From Litorivivens sp041624475 (GTDB lineage: Bacteria > Pseudomonadota > Gammaproteobacteria > Pseudomonadales > Spongiibacteraceae), in assembly GCF_041624475.1 (NCBI RefSeq), contig NZ_JBFJUX010000002.1, positions 354,418 to 418,417 of the forward strand: DNA of 64,000 nucleotides. The letters run 5' to 3'. The notes beneath the pieces are model-generated. The model was not told where the DNA came from and made no database searches. It saw only the letters and a list, made by a program, of their open reading frames with translations. Below, one piece after another: positions 9,267 to 17,219 of the stretch (position 1 is the first letter of the stretch; the number at the start of each line of letters is the position of its first letter). Position numbers and translations under genes: made by a program.

Positions 9267-10061
9267 ATGATCGACCCCCGCTACACCGCGTTTTTTCATT
9301 CCCCAGATGGTGAATTATTTTATGGCAACGACCCCGCCCGTGGGCCCTGGGATGCTAATGGCTGTCATGCTGGCCCTGTGACCGCGCTGGTCGCCCGCGC
9401 CGTTGAGCAACGCCTGCCCGACAAGCAACTGGTACGGCTGTCGGTTGAACTGCACCGCCCCGTCCCTATGTACGGATTCCGGATCACTGCCCGGGAGACC
9501 AAGCAAGGCCGCGGCGTCTCCATGGCGAGCGCTGAAATTCACGACTGCAACGGCAAACGGGTGGCGGTCGCACAAAGCCTGCACATTGTTGTTCGCAACT
9601 TGGGTCCGGTACCTACACACCATGCCCCCACACCTGACTTCGACAATGCTCAAGTAGGCGAATTTGCCGTCGCCAAACCCCGTCACGGTTTGCCGTCCTT
9701 TCGCGATGGTGTTGAGGTCCGTTACCCGCCAGGCGAGAAAAACAGCATCGGGCCGACCACGTTTTGGATGAAAACCCTGCCGATACTTGAAGGCGAAGAA
9801 CCCAGCCCGTTCCAGCGACTGTGTCCGCTGGCGGATTGTCCCAACGGAAGTTCAAGAAACCTGGAACTGGATCAAATGGGTTTCGTAAACCCGGACATCA
9901 CTATTGTGATGTTCCGACCCCCGACCTCCGAATGGCTGGCCCTTAGCTCCCGCTCATTCTGGGAATCTACCGGCATAGGGCTTGCCGAAGGTAGCCTGTT
10001 CGACCGCGAGGGACCGGTGGCGGAAGTCATGCAAACCCTGTTTTTGCAGCCGGCAGAATAG
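9267..10061 (+). CDS. Acyl-CoA thioesterase-like double hotdog protein
   Basis: This 264-aa protein resembles the TesB-like thioesterase superfamily with two hotdog repeats. The N-terminal half has GPWDANGCHAGPVTALV and VRLSVELHRPVPMYGFRI. The C-terminal half carries RPPTSEWLALSSRSFWESTGIGLAEGSLFD, where the conserved Asp/Ser surface of the second hotdog usually lies. Proteins of this kind hydrolyse acyl-CoA thioesters, and its position just after an acyl-CoA ligase supports a role in acyl-CoA turnover. The substrate is unknown. The protein is cytoplasmic, with no signal sequence. Confidence 0.8.
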   Translation: MIDPRYTAFFHSPDGELFYGNDPARGPWDANGCHAGPVTALVARAVEQRLPDKQLVRLSVELHRPVPMYGFRITARETKQGRGVSMASAEIHDCNGKRVAVAQSLHIVVRNLGPVPTHHAPTPDFDNAQVGEFAVAKPRHGLPSFRDGVEVRYPPGEKNSIGPTTFWMKTLPILEGEEPSPFQRLCPLADCPNGSSRNLELDQMGFVNPDITIVMFRPPTSEWLALSSRSFWESTGIGLAEGSLFDREGPVAEVMQTLFLQPAE

Positions 10062-10198
10062 AATCTACGGGGTTGCCCCATTTTGATCTCTCGCCTCCGG
10101 GCTATCCGCTATCCGCTATCCAACTAAGCATATTCCCTGATTAACGCACTGACGAGTGCCCCCTAAGCTGGCCCTGAAAATTGCCAACGAACGGGGGC

Positions 10199-10450
10199 AT
10201 GCTGGTGAAACATCTAATTCGCGCTGTTTTAATCATCGGCCTGGCCGTCGCGTCACACCCAATACAGGCATTGGGCGATACCTCTACAACCACTATTGCC
10301 ATAAGCGTCACCATTCCCGAACGAGTCGTTCTTGAAGCGACGCTGGATAATGGTCAGCGTCTGCAAGTCGCTACCCGCCAGCGACGAGGCGAAGTTGTAA
10401 GCCTTGTTGCCGGGCGCACTGCACATGAATTCATCATACGTCCTGAATAA
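10199..10450 (+). CDS. Small exported protein of unknown function
   Basis: This short protein (about 83 aa) has a convincing signal peptide: KHLIRAVLIIGLAVASHPIQALG, cleaved near residue 26 to 28. The mature domain is about 55 residues, rich in Thr, Val and Arg, with no cysteines (TTIAISVTIPERVVLEATL, then RQRRGEVVSLVAG). I do not recognise the family. The start is uncertain: ATG at 10199 has a G-run only one base away, whereas GTG at 10205 has GGGGG at a good seven-base distance, and a TTG exists at 10181. It converges on the iron alcohol dehydrogenase gene. The real-gene evidence is the signal peptide and ribosome site. Confidence 0.55.
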   Translation: MLVKHLIRAVLIIGLAVASHPIQALGDTSTTTIAISVTIPERVVLEATLDNGQRLQVATRQRRGEVVSLVAGRTAHEFIIRPE

Positions 10451-10471
10451 GCCTTCAACCGCACTCAACGC

Positions 10472-11686
10472 TCACGCCGGCAACAGTTTGCGGACGATTT
10501 CTTCGCATTCCTTGCGCCGCATATACTTGGGTACCGGGTAGCCGTAAAGCCCATGTGATTCATTCAGCGCCCGGCTTACCAATTCGCTCACCATCTCTTC
10601 TTTAAGGCCATCAGCATGGCTGGGCATGCCAATGTTCGACTTCAGCTCTCGCACCGCAGTTACCAGCTTACGCGCGCGCTCCTGATCTGAATCTGTGTCC
10701 TGCCCCACGCCTGCTGCCTGGGCTATTCGGGCCAGTTCCGGTGCTGCCCTGTCCAGGTAAAAATCGAGTATATGCGGCAGGAACAGCGCATTCGCCAAGC
10801 CGTGCGGCAAGTGACACAGCGCGCCCAGCTGATGCGCAAGGCCGTGCACATAACCCACATTAGTAATGGTAAAAGCTGAGCCCGCATAATAACTGGCGAT
10901 AGCCATGGCCTCGCGAGTTTGCAGATTCGTTCCATCCTTAACCGCTGCTTCCAGATTATTGAAAATCATGCTGACAGCGGTCAGGGCTTTTTGCCGGGTT
11001 TCGTCATTGGCTTCTCGCGACAATGCAGACTCTATAGCGTGGGTAAGCGCATCCATGCCGGTTGCTGCGGTAATCGCCGGTGGCAGCCCGGTCATCAGAC
11101 TTGCATCAAGAGCTACGGCACTGGGTACAAGCTTGGGGTCAACGATAAAACATTTAGTGCTGGAGGCCGTGTCCGTGATCACCGAGACCATGGTGGCTTC
11201 AGAGCCTGTCCCTGCCGTCGTGGGCACACAGTAAGTGGGCAGTCCCCGCTGGGAAACTTTAAAAAAGCCCAGTACATCACGCGGAGCCTGGTCGGAACCG
11301 GCGCTCAGCGCAATGATTTTTGCGGCATCCAGGGAAGAGCCTCCTCCTATCGCCAATACCGCATCGCAGTTTTGTGTGCGGCAGTGCTGTATACCTCCAT
11401 CAACCTGTGCAAAATCCGGGTCGGGCAATATGGCATCGTAGACTTCTACGCCGATGCCCTGCTCTTCCAGCGCCTTGGTGGCCTGTGCGACGATGCCGAG
11501 CTCTACCAGCATCTTGTCAGTAACCACCAAAACGCGTTTGTGGCCGAACCCCGCGATTGCATTACACAGAGCGGCTGAGCTACCAGCTCCGGTAAACACC
11601 AGCGGTGCTGGCAGCGCAATAAACTTCATCAGAACACGGCTCAGCAGGCCCATAAATTTGCTGTATAAAACGGTAACCAGGTGCAT
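10472..11686 (-). CDS. Iron-containing alcohol dehydrogenase
   Basis: This 404-aa protein is a group III (Fe-ADH) NAD(P)-dependent dehydrogenase. The Rossmann-like N-terminal domain shows VFTGAGSSAALCNAIAGFG and the dinucleotide GGGSSLDAAKIIAL. The helical C-terminal domain holds the metal ligands in GMDALTHAIES, GYVHGLAHQLGALCHLPHG and NALFLPHIL. It would oxidise an alcohol or reduce an aldehyde; the substrate cannot be read from sequence. It is divergent from the DUF2855 and GST pair across 236 bp that are probably a shared promoter region. Confidence 0.92.
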   Translation of the reverse strand: MHLVTVLYSKFMGLLSRVLMKFIALPAPLVFTGAGSSAALCNAIAGFGHKRVLVVTDKMLVELGIVAQATKALEEQGIGVEVYDAILPDPDFAQVDGGIQHCRTQNCDAVLAIGGGSSLDAAKIIALSAGSDQAPRDVLGFFKVSQRGLPTYCVPTTAGTGSEATMVSVITDTASSTKCFIVDPKLVPSAVALDASLMTGLPPAITAATGMDALTHAIESALSREANDETRQKALTAVSMIFNNLEAAVKDGTNLQTREAMAIASYYAGSAFTITNVGYVHGLAHQLGALCHLPHGLANALFLPHILDFYLDRAAPELARIAQAAGVGQDTDSDQERARKLVTAVRELKSNIGMPSHADGLKEEMVSELVSRALNESHGLYGYPVPKYMRRKECEEIVRKLLPA

Positions 11687-11922
11687 AGTTTACAGAACCT
11701 CTTATTTTAGCTGCCCAATATTACCGCGTAAGCACGCTGGATGGCGACTCGACTGCTTATTGCAACAACTACACTGTTTTTCACACAATACCGACTGGCC
11801 TGCGCGTATCTGTATTTCTAGGTCTGTGATACCGTTCTCGGGTGATGCGCAGCCCCCTTGTCAGCCAATTCACCTTACCGATTTCGGGGAGCGTCCATTC
11901 GGTGAAGATACGGAGTTGAACA

Positions 11923-13026
11923 ATGACCAGTTACACGGAACTGTGGGTCGAAAAATCTGATTTTCGAAAGACGCGGGTTGTAACAGATCAACTGCGCGCC
12001 ATAGAAGAAGGCGAAATAGTTGTCGCCATAGACAAGTTTGGACTGACCGCAAACAACGTCACCTACGCGGTCATGGGCGACGCCATTGGTTACTGGAAGT
12101 TTTACCCGGCCCCTGACAATTGGGGGAAAGTGACCGTTTGGGGCTGCGCCAATGTTGTCGAGTCACGTTGCGAGGATGTTGAGATTGGTGAGCGGCTGTA
12201 CGGTTTTTTCCCCATGAGCAGCCACGCAATTCTGCAGCCCGGCAAGATTCGCAATGACAATTTTCGGGATATCGCGCCACATCGAACTGAACTTCCGGGT
12301 TCGGCCTTGTACAGCAATTACCGGCGTACACAGCGTGAACCTGAACTTGTGCAACAATTTGAAAACGAGCGCTGCTTGCTGTTTCCACTCATGGCAACGG
12401 GTTACGTACTGTACGACTATCTGGTCGACAACGACTGTTTCGGTGCAAAGCAAATCATTATTGGCTCAGTGTCCTCGAAAACCGGCTTTAGTCTGGCGAC
12501 CTTACTACACGACGATCCATCTGTATCCGCCAAGGTTATTGGGCTTACCTCTCCGGGTAACACTGGGTTTGTAGAGGCGCTGGGGTGCTGTGACCAGATT
12601 GTTATTTACGGACACGAATCGAGTATCGACCCAGGCCTGCCGGCCGCCTATATCGATATGGCTGGCGATGCGAAGCTGACGCAGACGCTGCACAATCACC
12701 TGGGAGACAACATGGTCGAAAGCGCCATGGTCGGCGCCAGCCACTGGGAAGACGGCGGTCCGATGGGTGAACTGCCTGGCGCGAAACCCAATCTCTTCTT
12801 CGCGCCCGCGCAAATTGCCAAGCGAGACAAGGAATGGGGCCCCGGCGAGATGAGCATGAAAGCGATGCAGGCCACCATGAAAATCGCGGAAAAGGCCAAA
12901 AGTCACATGCAAATTGAGTGGGTTCTAGGGGCGGAAGCCGTCGAGCATAGCTGGCATAATCTACTGGATAATAAAGTTCCCGGCAGCACAGGCATTATGG
13001 CTTCACTGCTGTCTCAACCGGAGTAA
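11923..13026 (+). CDS. DUF2855 family protein
   Basis: This 367-aa protein belongs to the uncharacterised DUF2855 family, recognisable from FGLTANNVTYAVMGDAIGYWKFYP and VWGCANVVES. The N-terminal part resembles the GroES-like fold of medium-chain reductases (ANNVTYA...WGKVTVWG), but no glycine-rich NAD(P) fingerprint is obvious in the second half, where VSSKTGFSLATLL is closest. An oxidoreductase-like role is therefore inference only. It ends three bases before the GST start, so the two are probably one transcript. It faces the Fe-ADH gene divergently, which hints at a shared detoxification or alcohol/aldehyde task. Confidence 0.8.
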   Translation: MTSYTELWVEKSDFRKTRVVTDQLRAIEEGEIVVAIDKFGLTANNVTYAVMGDAIGYWKFYPAPDNWGKVTVWGCANVVESRCEDVEIGERLYGFFPMSSHAILQPGKIRNDNFRDIAPHRTELPGSALYSNYRRTQREPELVQQFENERCLLFPLMATGYVLYDYLVDNDCFGAKQIIIGSVSSKTGFSLATLLHDDPSVSAKVIGLTSPGNTGFVEALGCCDQIVIYGHESSIDPGLPAAYIDMAGDAKLTQTLHNHLGDNMVESAMVGASHWEDGGPMGELPGAKPNLFFAPAQIAKRDKEWGPGEMSMKAMQATMKIAEKAKSHMQIEWVLGAEAVEHSWHNLLDNKVPGSTGIMASLLSQPE

Positions 13027-13029
13027 ATC

Positions 13030-13671
13030 ATGATTAAGATCTACGGCGTCCTTGGCTCACCTTTTGTACGAAAAGTACTGGTGTTACTCGATATTAAACA
13101 AGTCCCCTACGAGCTGGTTGCGCAAATGCCCTTCGCGCGCGATGAAAATTACCAGAAGCTCAACCCGCTGGGAAAAGTACCTACCATGGTTGATGGCGAT
13201 CTTACGCTGGGTGACTCCAAGGTTATATGTCGCTACCTGGAAGCGGCCTATCCCGATTTACCGCTCTACCCCGCAGAGGTAAAAGAACGAGCGCTGGCCG
13301 ACTGGTATGAAGACTTGTGTACCGGAGCGGTAGCGGAGTTGGCCGCGGGCATTTTCTTTCAGCGCTTTATGCGTCCCTTCGCCTTTAAGCAAGAACCCGA
13401 CGAAGAGCTGGTTGCCAAGATCATCGACAAAAAACTGCCGCCTTTGCTGGACTACCTTGAAAGCAAAGTTCCTGCCGAGGGCTTTGTCTTTGGTGATTTC
13501 ACCATGGCGGATATGAGCATCGCCAGCCCCTTCTACAACGCGGGTTACGCGGGCTATGAAGTGGACGCCTCGCGCTGGCCGAACCTGGCCGGACTGATAA
13601 ACCGGGTCAAAGAAATCCCGCAAGTCAGCACCATACTGGCCAAAGAGGCGAAAACTCTGGGCTTGAGTTAA
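13030..13671 (+). CDS. Glutathione S-transferase family protein
   Basis: This 213-aa protein has the canonical GST length. The N-terminal thioredoxin-fold domain (about 1-78) contains YGVLGSPFVRKVLVLLDI with Ser in the catalytic position, the cis-Pro GKVPTMVDG and the glutathione gamma-Glu contact GDSKVICRYLE. The all-helical C-terminal domain has the N-capping FGDFTMADMSIASPF. It would conjugate glutathione or act as a glutathione-dependent isomerase or peroxidase; the class is not clear. The start lies just behind the DUF2855 stop, with GGAGTAA eight bases upstream. Confidence 0.9.
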   Translation: MIKIYGVLGSPFVRKVLVLLDIKQVPYELVAQMPFARDENYQKLNPLGKVPTMVDGDLTLGDSKVICRYLEAAYPDLPLYPAEVKERALADWYEDLCTGAVAELAAGIFFQRFMRPFAFKQEPDEELVAKIIDKKLPPLLDYLESKVPAEGFVFGDFTMADMSIASPFYNAGYAGYEVDASRWPNLAGLINRVKEIPQVSTILAKEAKTLGLS

Positions 13672-13685
13672 GCCTACTTGCGGAG

Positions 13686-13710
13686 AAGGCCGGGGCCATC
13701 CCGGCCTTTT
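13686..13710. terminator. Bidirectional intrinsic terminator between GST and RES genes
   Basis: AAGGCCGGG (13686-13694) pairs with CCCGGCCTT (13700-13708) over the loop GCCAT, followed by T on the plus strand and preceded by A on the other. It sits 14 bases after the GST stop and touches the RES stop codon. It can end both convergent transcripts. Confidence 0.7.
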
Positions 13711-14447
13711 CAGTCCTCCCTGTTTTCCTGCCAGTTCAGACTGTTTGCAGTAAACTCGATAAATCGCCGGGTAGCATCAAACGACGCTCTTACGACACCA
13801 TCAGATAGCGTTATGCTAACTGTTCTGGCCGCACTGTTTCGGATCGACGGTGACCCGAAACCTGCCGGATGTATAACGGCGTGACAGGTCCGATTGCTTG
13901 AGGAAGGCGGGGTTCGGGCGCTGTTATAGACAATGAGCTCAACCCCCTGCGCCAGCGCCTTTTCTGCAATGCGATGACACTCACCGTAATGCTCTGGGTC
14001 TTCAATGCGCTTTCGACGCCGGTTAAACGCAGCACCGCTGAGGTCTAGCGCCTTATTGCTTGCAAGATTGGCCTGTATCAGACTCACGGTCAGTGTATGC
14101 GGTTTATCGCCATCGTAGGCGGCGAAAAATTGCTGACGATGGTAGGTGAACTCCCGCAACGCCACATCCTCTTTCGCCGCTCCATACCAGACACCTCGCC
14201 GCCCTTTAGGGCCAAAGCGGCTTTCGTAAGCACGAAAATACCGAAAAGGTGTCGCTGCCAGCCAGTGCAGATGCTTTGCATCATCGGGGATTGCTGGCTT
14301 ACTGTCCTCAAGTAAGCCCTCGAGGATGTCGTGATCACGGAGATTGCCGGCAACCAGATTTTTGGTGGCGATGGTGGCCTGATGCTCAACACAGCGCCAG
14401 GACCTGCACCTTACCGTCCGCAGCTTAAATAACGGCCCGGTTGGCAT
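13710..14447 (-). CDS. RES domain toxin
   Basis: This 245-aa protein is the toxin half of a RES/Xre type II toxin-antitoxin pair. The family's conserved Arg, Glu and Ser are visible in RYFRAYESRFGPKGRRGVWYGA, VALREFTYHR and ELIVYNSAR. Characterised RES toxins degrade NAD+ and stop growth; that activity here is inferred. At 245 residues it is longer than many RES toxins (about 150-180), with an N-terminal extension of about 65 residues and a serine-rich tail. It overlaps the antitoxin gene by 23 bases, a typical coupling. Its mRNA ends at the terminator shared with the GST gene. Confidence 0.88.
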   Translation of the reverse strand: MPTGPLFKLRTVRCRSWRCVEHQATIATKNLVAGNLRDHDILEGLLEDSKPAIPDDAKHLHWLAATPFRYFRAYESRFGPKGRRGVWYGAAKEDVALREFTYHRQQFFAAYDGDKPHTLTVSLIQANLASNKALDLSGAAFNRRRKRIEDPEHYGECHRIAEKALAQGVELIVYNSARTPPSSSNRTCHAVIHPAGFGSPSIRNSAARTVSITLSDGVVRASFDATRRFIEFTANSLNWQENRED

Positions 14448-14805
14448 CGAGGTACTGGAGCGTCAGGTACAGGCCTTCGGGTTTGGTGACCAGCACAGAG
14501 GGCGTACCGCCCAGATCCCGGTTGTCACTGTGAAACCAGCCACGCAGGTGCTCCGGTCGAGTCCCCACGATGCCTGCGAGCGAGCGAAATACCCGAATAA
14601 AGGCGATACCCAGATGATAAGGGGTTTTGTCTTCGTCCAGCACAGCGCCGTGACGCCGATAGTTGCTCACCATACTGGGAGATACCCCCAGAACGGCGGC
14701 AAGATCCTTGTCTCGCAACTGCAAACCTTCGGCGGCTGCAAGCACGGACTGGGTCAGTACCCGTTCCCGGTCGTTGCCCTTCGGTTTGACTTTGGGCGTC
14801 GCCAT
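14425..14805 (-). CDS. Xre/MbcA/ParS-type antitoxin
   Basis: This 126-aa protein has an N-terminal Xre-like helix-turn-helix (about 15-55, KDLAAVLGVSPSMVSNYRRHG). The C-terminal DUF2384 toxin-binding region (about 60-125) contains GIAFIRVFRSLAGIVG, RGWFHSDNRDLGGTP and ends LTLQYLDANRAVI. In this family the C-terminus plugs the toxin active site and the HTH represses the operon. The gene precedes and overlaps the RES toxin gene, the usual order. An A/T-rich inverted repeat just upstream is a candidate operator. Confidence 0.9.
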   Translation of the reverse strand: MATPKVKPKGNDRERVLTQSVLAAAEGLQLRDKDLAAVLGVSPSMVSNYRRHGAVLDEDKTPYHLGIAFIRVFRSLAGIVGTRPEHLRGWFHSDNRDLGGTPSVLVTKPEGLYLTLQYLDANRAVI

Positions 14806-14824
14806 AGGCTGCCTTGCGCCTCTT

Positions 14825-14856
14825 TATAAATAAATATAATGTGATTCTTATTTATA
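14825..14856 (-). promoter_or_regulatory. Inverted repeat upstream of the RES/Xre operon (candidate operator)
   Basis: TATAAATAA (14825-14833) and TTATTTATA (14848-14856) form a perfect 9-bp inverted repeat with a 14-base spacer. The repeat begins 20 bases upstream of the antitoxin ATG, within a strikingly A/T-rich promoter-like stretch. Position and symmetry fit autorepression by the antitoxin. No experiment is implied. Confidence 0.45.
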
Positions 14857-15047
14857 TATGAATTAGCGCAGGCTTGTCAAAGCCACCCAGGCGCCTAGTC
14901 GCCCGGCAGGCACCATCCGGGGTGCGGCGGGACACATTACGCGAGCAAATCGTCAAGGAAATCAGCAACCTCTGGCTTTAAATTCGCACCACAATACCTC
15001 AGCCCCTGCTGAGGAGTTGATCGCAGTTTATTGATTTAAATGGTTAT

Positions 15048-15323
15048 TTACTTACTGAGAATGTGGATGAAGAACTGAGATGTCAAAAAACAAAACGAGA
15101 AAAACAACACGGTAGATGCCAGCCCGGCTATGACTACCGGCAGTGGGTTGGTTTCGGCTAGATCCATTAGGCGTTTGCGCCCAGCATGATTCTGAATGGC
15201 AAATATCAAGGCGATGCCCTGAATAAGCACTTCGAAAAAGCCCAGCGGTTTGTCCGCACCCTTTTCACTTTGCGTGTTTGGTTGTTGTTGATCCAATGTA
15301 TCTTCGCGTTTCGGGTCGTTCAT
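15048..15323 (-). CDS. Small membrane protein downstream of regA
   Basis: This 91-aa protein has a charged, Gln-rich N-terminus (1-27). An amphipathic or membrane helix, GFFEVLIQGIALIFAI (about 28-43), is followed by the basic segment NHAGRKRLMD and a strong transmembrane helix, VVIAGLASTVLFFSFCFL (about 63-80). I do not recognise a family. It lies 11 bases after regA on the same strand, last in the cyo-SURF1-regBA run, so co-expression is likely. A link to the membrane sensor or oxidase is speculation. Confidence 0.6.
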   Translation of the reverse strand: MNDPKREDTLDQQQPNTQSEKGADKPLGFFEVLIQGIALIFAIQNHAGRKRLMDLAETNPLPVVIAGLASTVLFFSFCFLTSQFFIHILSK

Positions 15324-15334
15324 ATCCTGTCCGT

Positions 15335-15874
15335 CTATTTAACCTGTTGTTTGGCGAGCTTACGGGCAAGTGTGCGCCGATGCATACCCAAACGCCGCGC
15401 GGTTTCGGATATATTGAAATCCGTTTCTGCCAGGGTCTGGTGGATTCGCTCCCACTCCAGAGTCTTAATGGAAGTCGCCCGGCCCTTGATTTCAACGTCA
15501 GCGTTGCCCTCTGCGCTGTTGAAGGCTTCTTCAATGTCGTCGGTATTGGAGGGCTTTGCCAAATAATGGCAGGCTCCCAGTTTGACGGCCTCGACCGCGG
15601 TGGCAATGCTGGCGTAGCCGGTTAACACGACAATCAGCGTATCCGGGTCATGCTCATGCAGGGCCTGCACACAGGCGAGCCCCGAGGCTTCTCCATCGAG
15701 CTTTAAATCAACAACCGCGTGGGTAGGCGAGCATTCCTGTAGCGCCTGCTGGGTTGTTTCAAGACTACTGGCATTGACAACAGTGTAGCCGCGGCGTTCA
15801 AAAGATCGACCCAAGGTACGTGCGAAAGCGGCATCATCTTCCACCAGCAACAGGGTTTTTTCACTGTCGGTCAT
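15335..15874 (-). CDS. regA: RegA/PrrA/ActR-type response regulator
   Basis: This 179-aa protein matches the RegA family in length and build. The receiver domain (about 7-118) has the acidic pocket VEDD, the phospho-acceptor Asp in AVVDLKLDG, the Thr in VLTGYAS and the Lys in LAKPS. The Fis-like C-terminal HTH contains ISETARRLGMHRRTLARKL, almost diagnostic of this family. RegA regulators control respiration and redox-linked genes. It starts four bases after regB, its cognate kinase, and downstream of a bo3 oxidase operon, a plausible regulatory target. Confidence 0.95.
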   Translation of the reverse strand: MTDSEKTLLLVEDDAAFARTLGRSFERRGYTVVNASSLETTQQALQECSPTHAVVDLKLDGEASGLACVQALHEHDPDTLIVVLTGYASIATAVEAVKLGACHYLAKPSNTDDIEEAFNSAEGNADVEIKGRATSIKTLEWERIHQTLAETDFNISETARRLGMHRRTLARKLAKQQVK

Positions 15875-15878
15875 GCCC

Positions 15879-17180
15879 TTAATCCTCCTTTAGCAGCAGG
15901 GCTTCCAGGGGGAGTCGCAGAATCACTTCCGCGCCCTCCCCCGGCAGATTATTGGTTTGCACTTCGCCACCCAGGGTTCTTACCACGTTGAACACCAAGA
16001 ACAGGCCAAGCCCACTGCCGGGCCGCCCCTTTGTCGATTGATAGGGCTCACCGAGTCGCTCGAAGACCTCTCCCGCAAAGCCAGGGCCGCGATCAAATAC
16101 ACGAATCAGCATATCATCCTGCTCCCGGGACACTTCCAGCCCAACCCACAGGGGCGAGGCTTCCAGCGCATTATCGAGGAGATTGCACACGGTCTGCTTC
16201 AGCACCGAATCGGAAGCGATATCCAGATCTTCCCCAAAGCGGTTTTCGAAATGCAGCTCACGGCTTTTACGGGTTGCATTCCACTCAGCGATCAATTCGT
16301 CAAAAAATTCATGCACGGTGGTTTCGCCTGAGGATTCCCCCCGGGTTTCACCGGCTGACATCAGTATGCCACTGACGATGGATTTGCAGCGGCGTACCTG
16401 GGCCTGCATCTCTTCGATATCCTGATTAAGGTCGGGGTTGTCTGCAAGCTCCGGCATATGACGCCAGTCACCGAGCAGCACGGCAATGGTAGCCAAAGGC
16501 GTGCCCAGCTCGTGGGCAGCCCCGGAGGCAAGCAAACCCATTCGCAGAATATGTTCTTCCTCGGCGGCGCGCTGACGCAGCTCAGCCAGTCGCGCATCCC
16601 GCTCGCGGTGGGTGCGGGTAATCCGGTTGACGAATATGACGAGTAAGGAGGCATTGAGCAGCAGGCAGATGAACATGGCCTGCACATAGAAGCTTTCAAA
16701 GCCCAGATGGTAGTCGAGCGGCAGATCCAGCGGTTTGGCTGATTCCGCCAGCCAGAGAAAACAAAGCGTGGCGACACCGAGTAAGGTCCAGGCTAAAGGC
16801 GCTGCCATCAATACGGCCGCCAGCCCTACCTGCAAGACATAGAGATAAACAAAGGGGTTGGTCGCGCCGCCGCTGAAGTAGAGCTGGAAGGTCAGCGTGG
16901 CCATGTCTACCAGCAGGCCGAAGAAAAGCTCTGCTGCATGTATGCGCCGCCCTACTCGCAGGCTGATTTCATACACACCATTAAAAACAACCAGCCCGGC
17001 CAGTACTGACAGCATGGCGGTGAGTGGCAACGACACGCCAAAACTGAAGTGCGCCACAAGAATTGTCAGCAGTTGGCCAAGCACCGCCATCCAGCGCAAT
17101 TGCACCAGCTGGCGCATAAGCTTGCTCTGGGTATCGTCGTTACTGCCGTCGCTGCGCAGCCGCCTTACCAGTCTCAGCAT
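15879..17180 (-). CDS. regB: RegB/PrrB-type redox sensor histidine kinase
   Basis: This 433-aa membrane kinase has about six N-terminal transmembrane helices (30-195). They include the quinone-sensing heptapeptide GGATNPF, conserved in RegB. The H-box is LASGAAHELGTPLATIAVL with the phosphorylated His. The redox-active Cys lies just after, in RRCKSIVSGIL. The ATP-binding domain has the N-box (VCNLLDNALEASP), DRGPGF and GSGLGLFL. RegB kinases sense the ubiquinone pool and the cytoplasmic thiol state. The gene follows the SURF1 gene by 39 bases and precedes regA by 4, so sensor, regulator and oxidase are likely one transcription run. Confidence 0.95.
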   Translation of the reverse strand: MLRLVRRLRSDGSNDDTQSKLMRQLVQLRWMAVLGQLLTILVAHFSFGVSLPLTAMLSVLAGLVVFNGVYEISLRVGRRIHAAELFFGLLVDMATLTFQLYFSGGATNPFVYLYVLQVGLAAVLMAAPLAWTLLGVATLCFLWLAESAKPLDLPLDYHLGFESFYVQAMFICLLLNASLLVIFVNRITRTHRERDARLAELRQRAAEEEHILRMGLLASGAAHELGTPLATIAVLLGDWRHMPELADNPDLNQDIEEMQAQVRRCKSIVSGILMSAGETRGESSGETTVHEFFDELIAEWNATRKSRELHFENRFGEDLDIASDSVLKQTVCNLLDNALEASPLWVGLEVSREQDDMLIRVFDRGPGFAGEVFERLGEPYQSTKGRPGSGLGLFLVFNVVRTLGGEVQTNNLPGEGAEVILRLPLEALLLKED

Positions 17181-17219
17181 GGAACGTTGCCCTGCCCTTG
17201 TGAAAGTTTCATTGCCTTT

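Noticed and set aside
8913..9299. 128-codon minus-strand frame between acyl-CoA ligase and thioesterase
   Set aside because: It overlaps both flanking genes and reads through the hairpin; no recognisable product.
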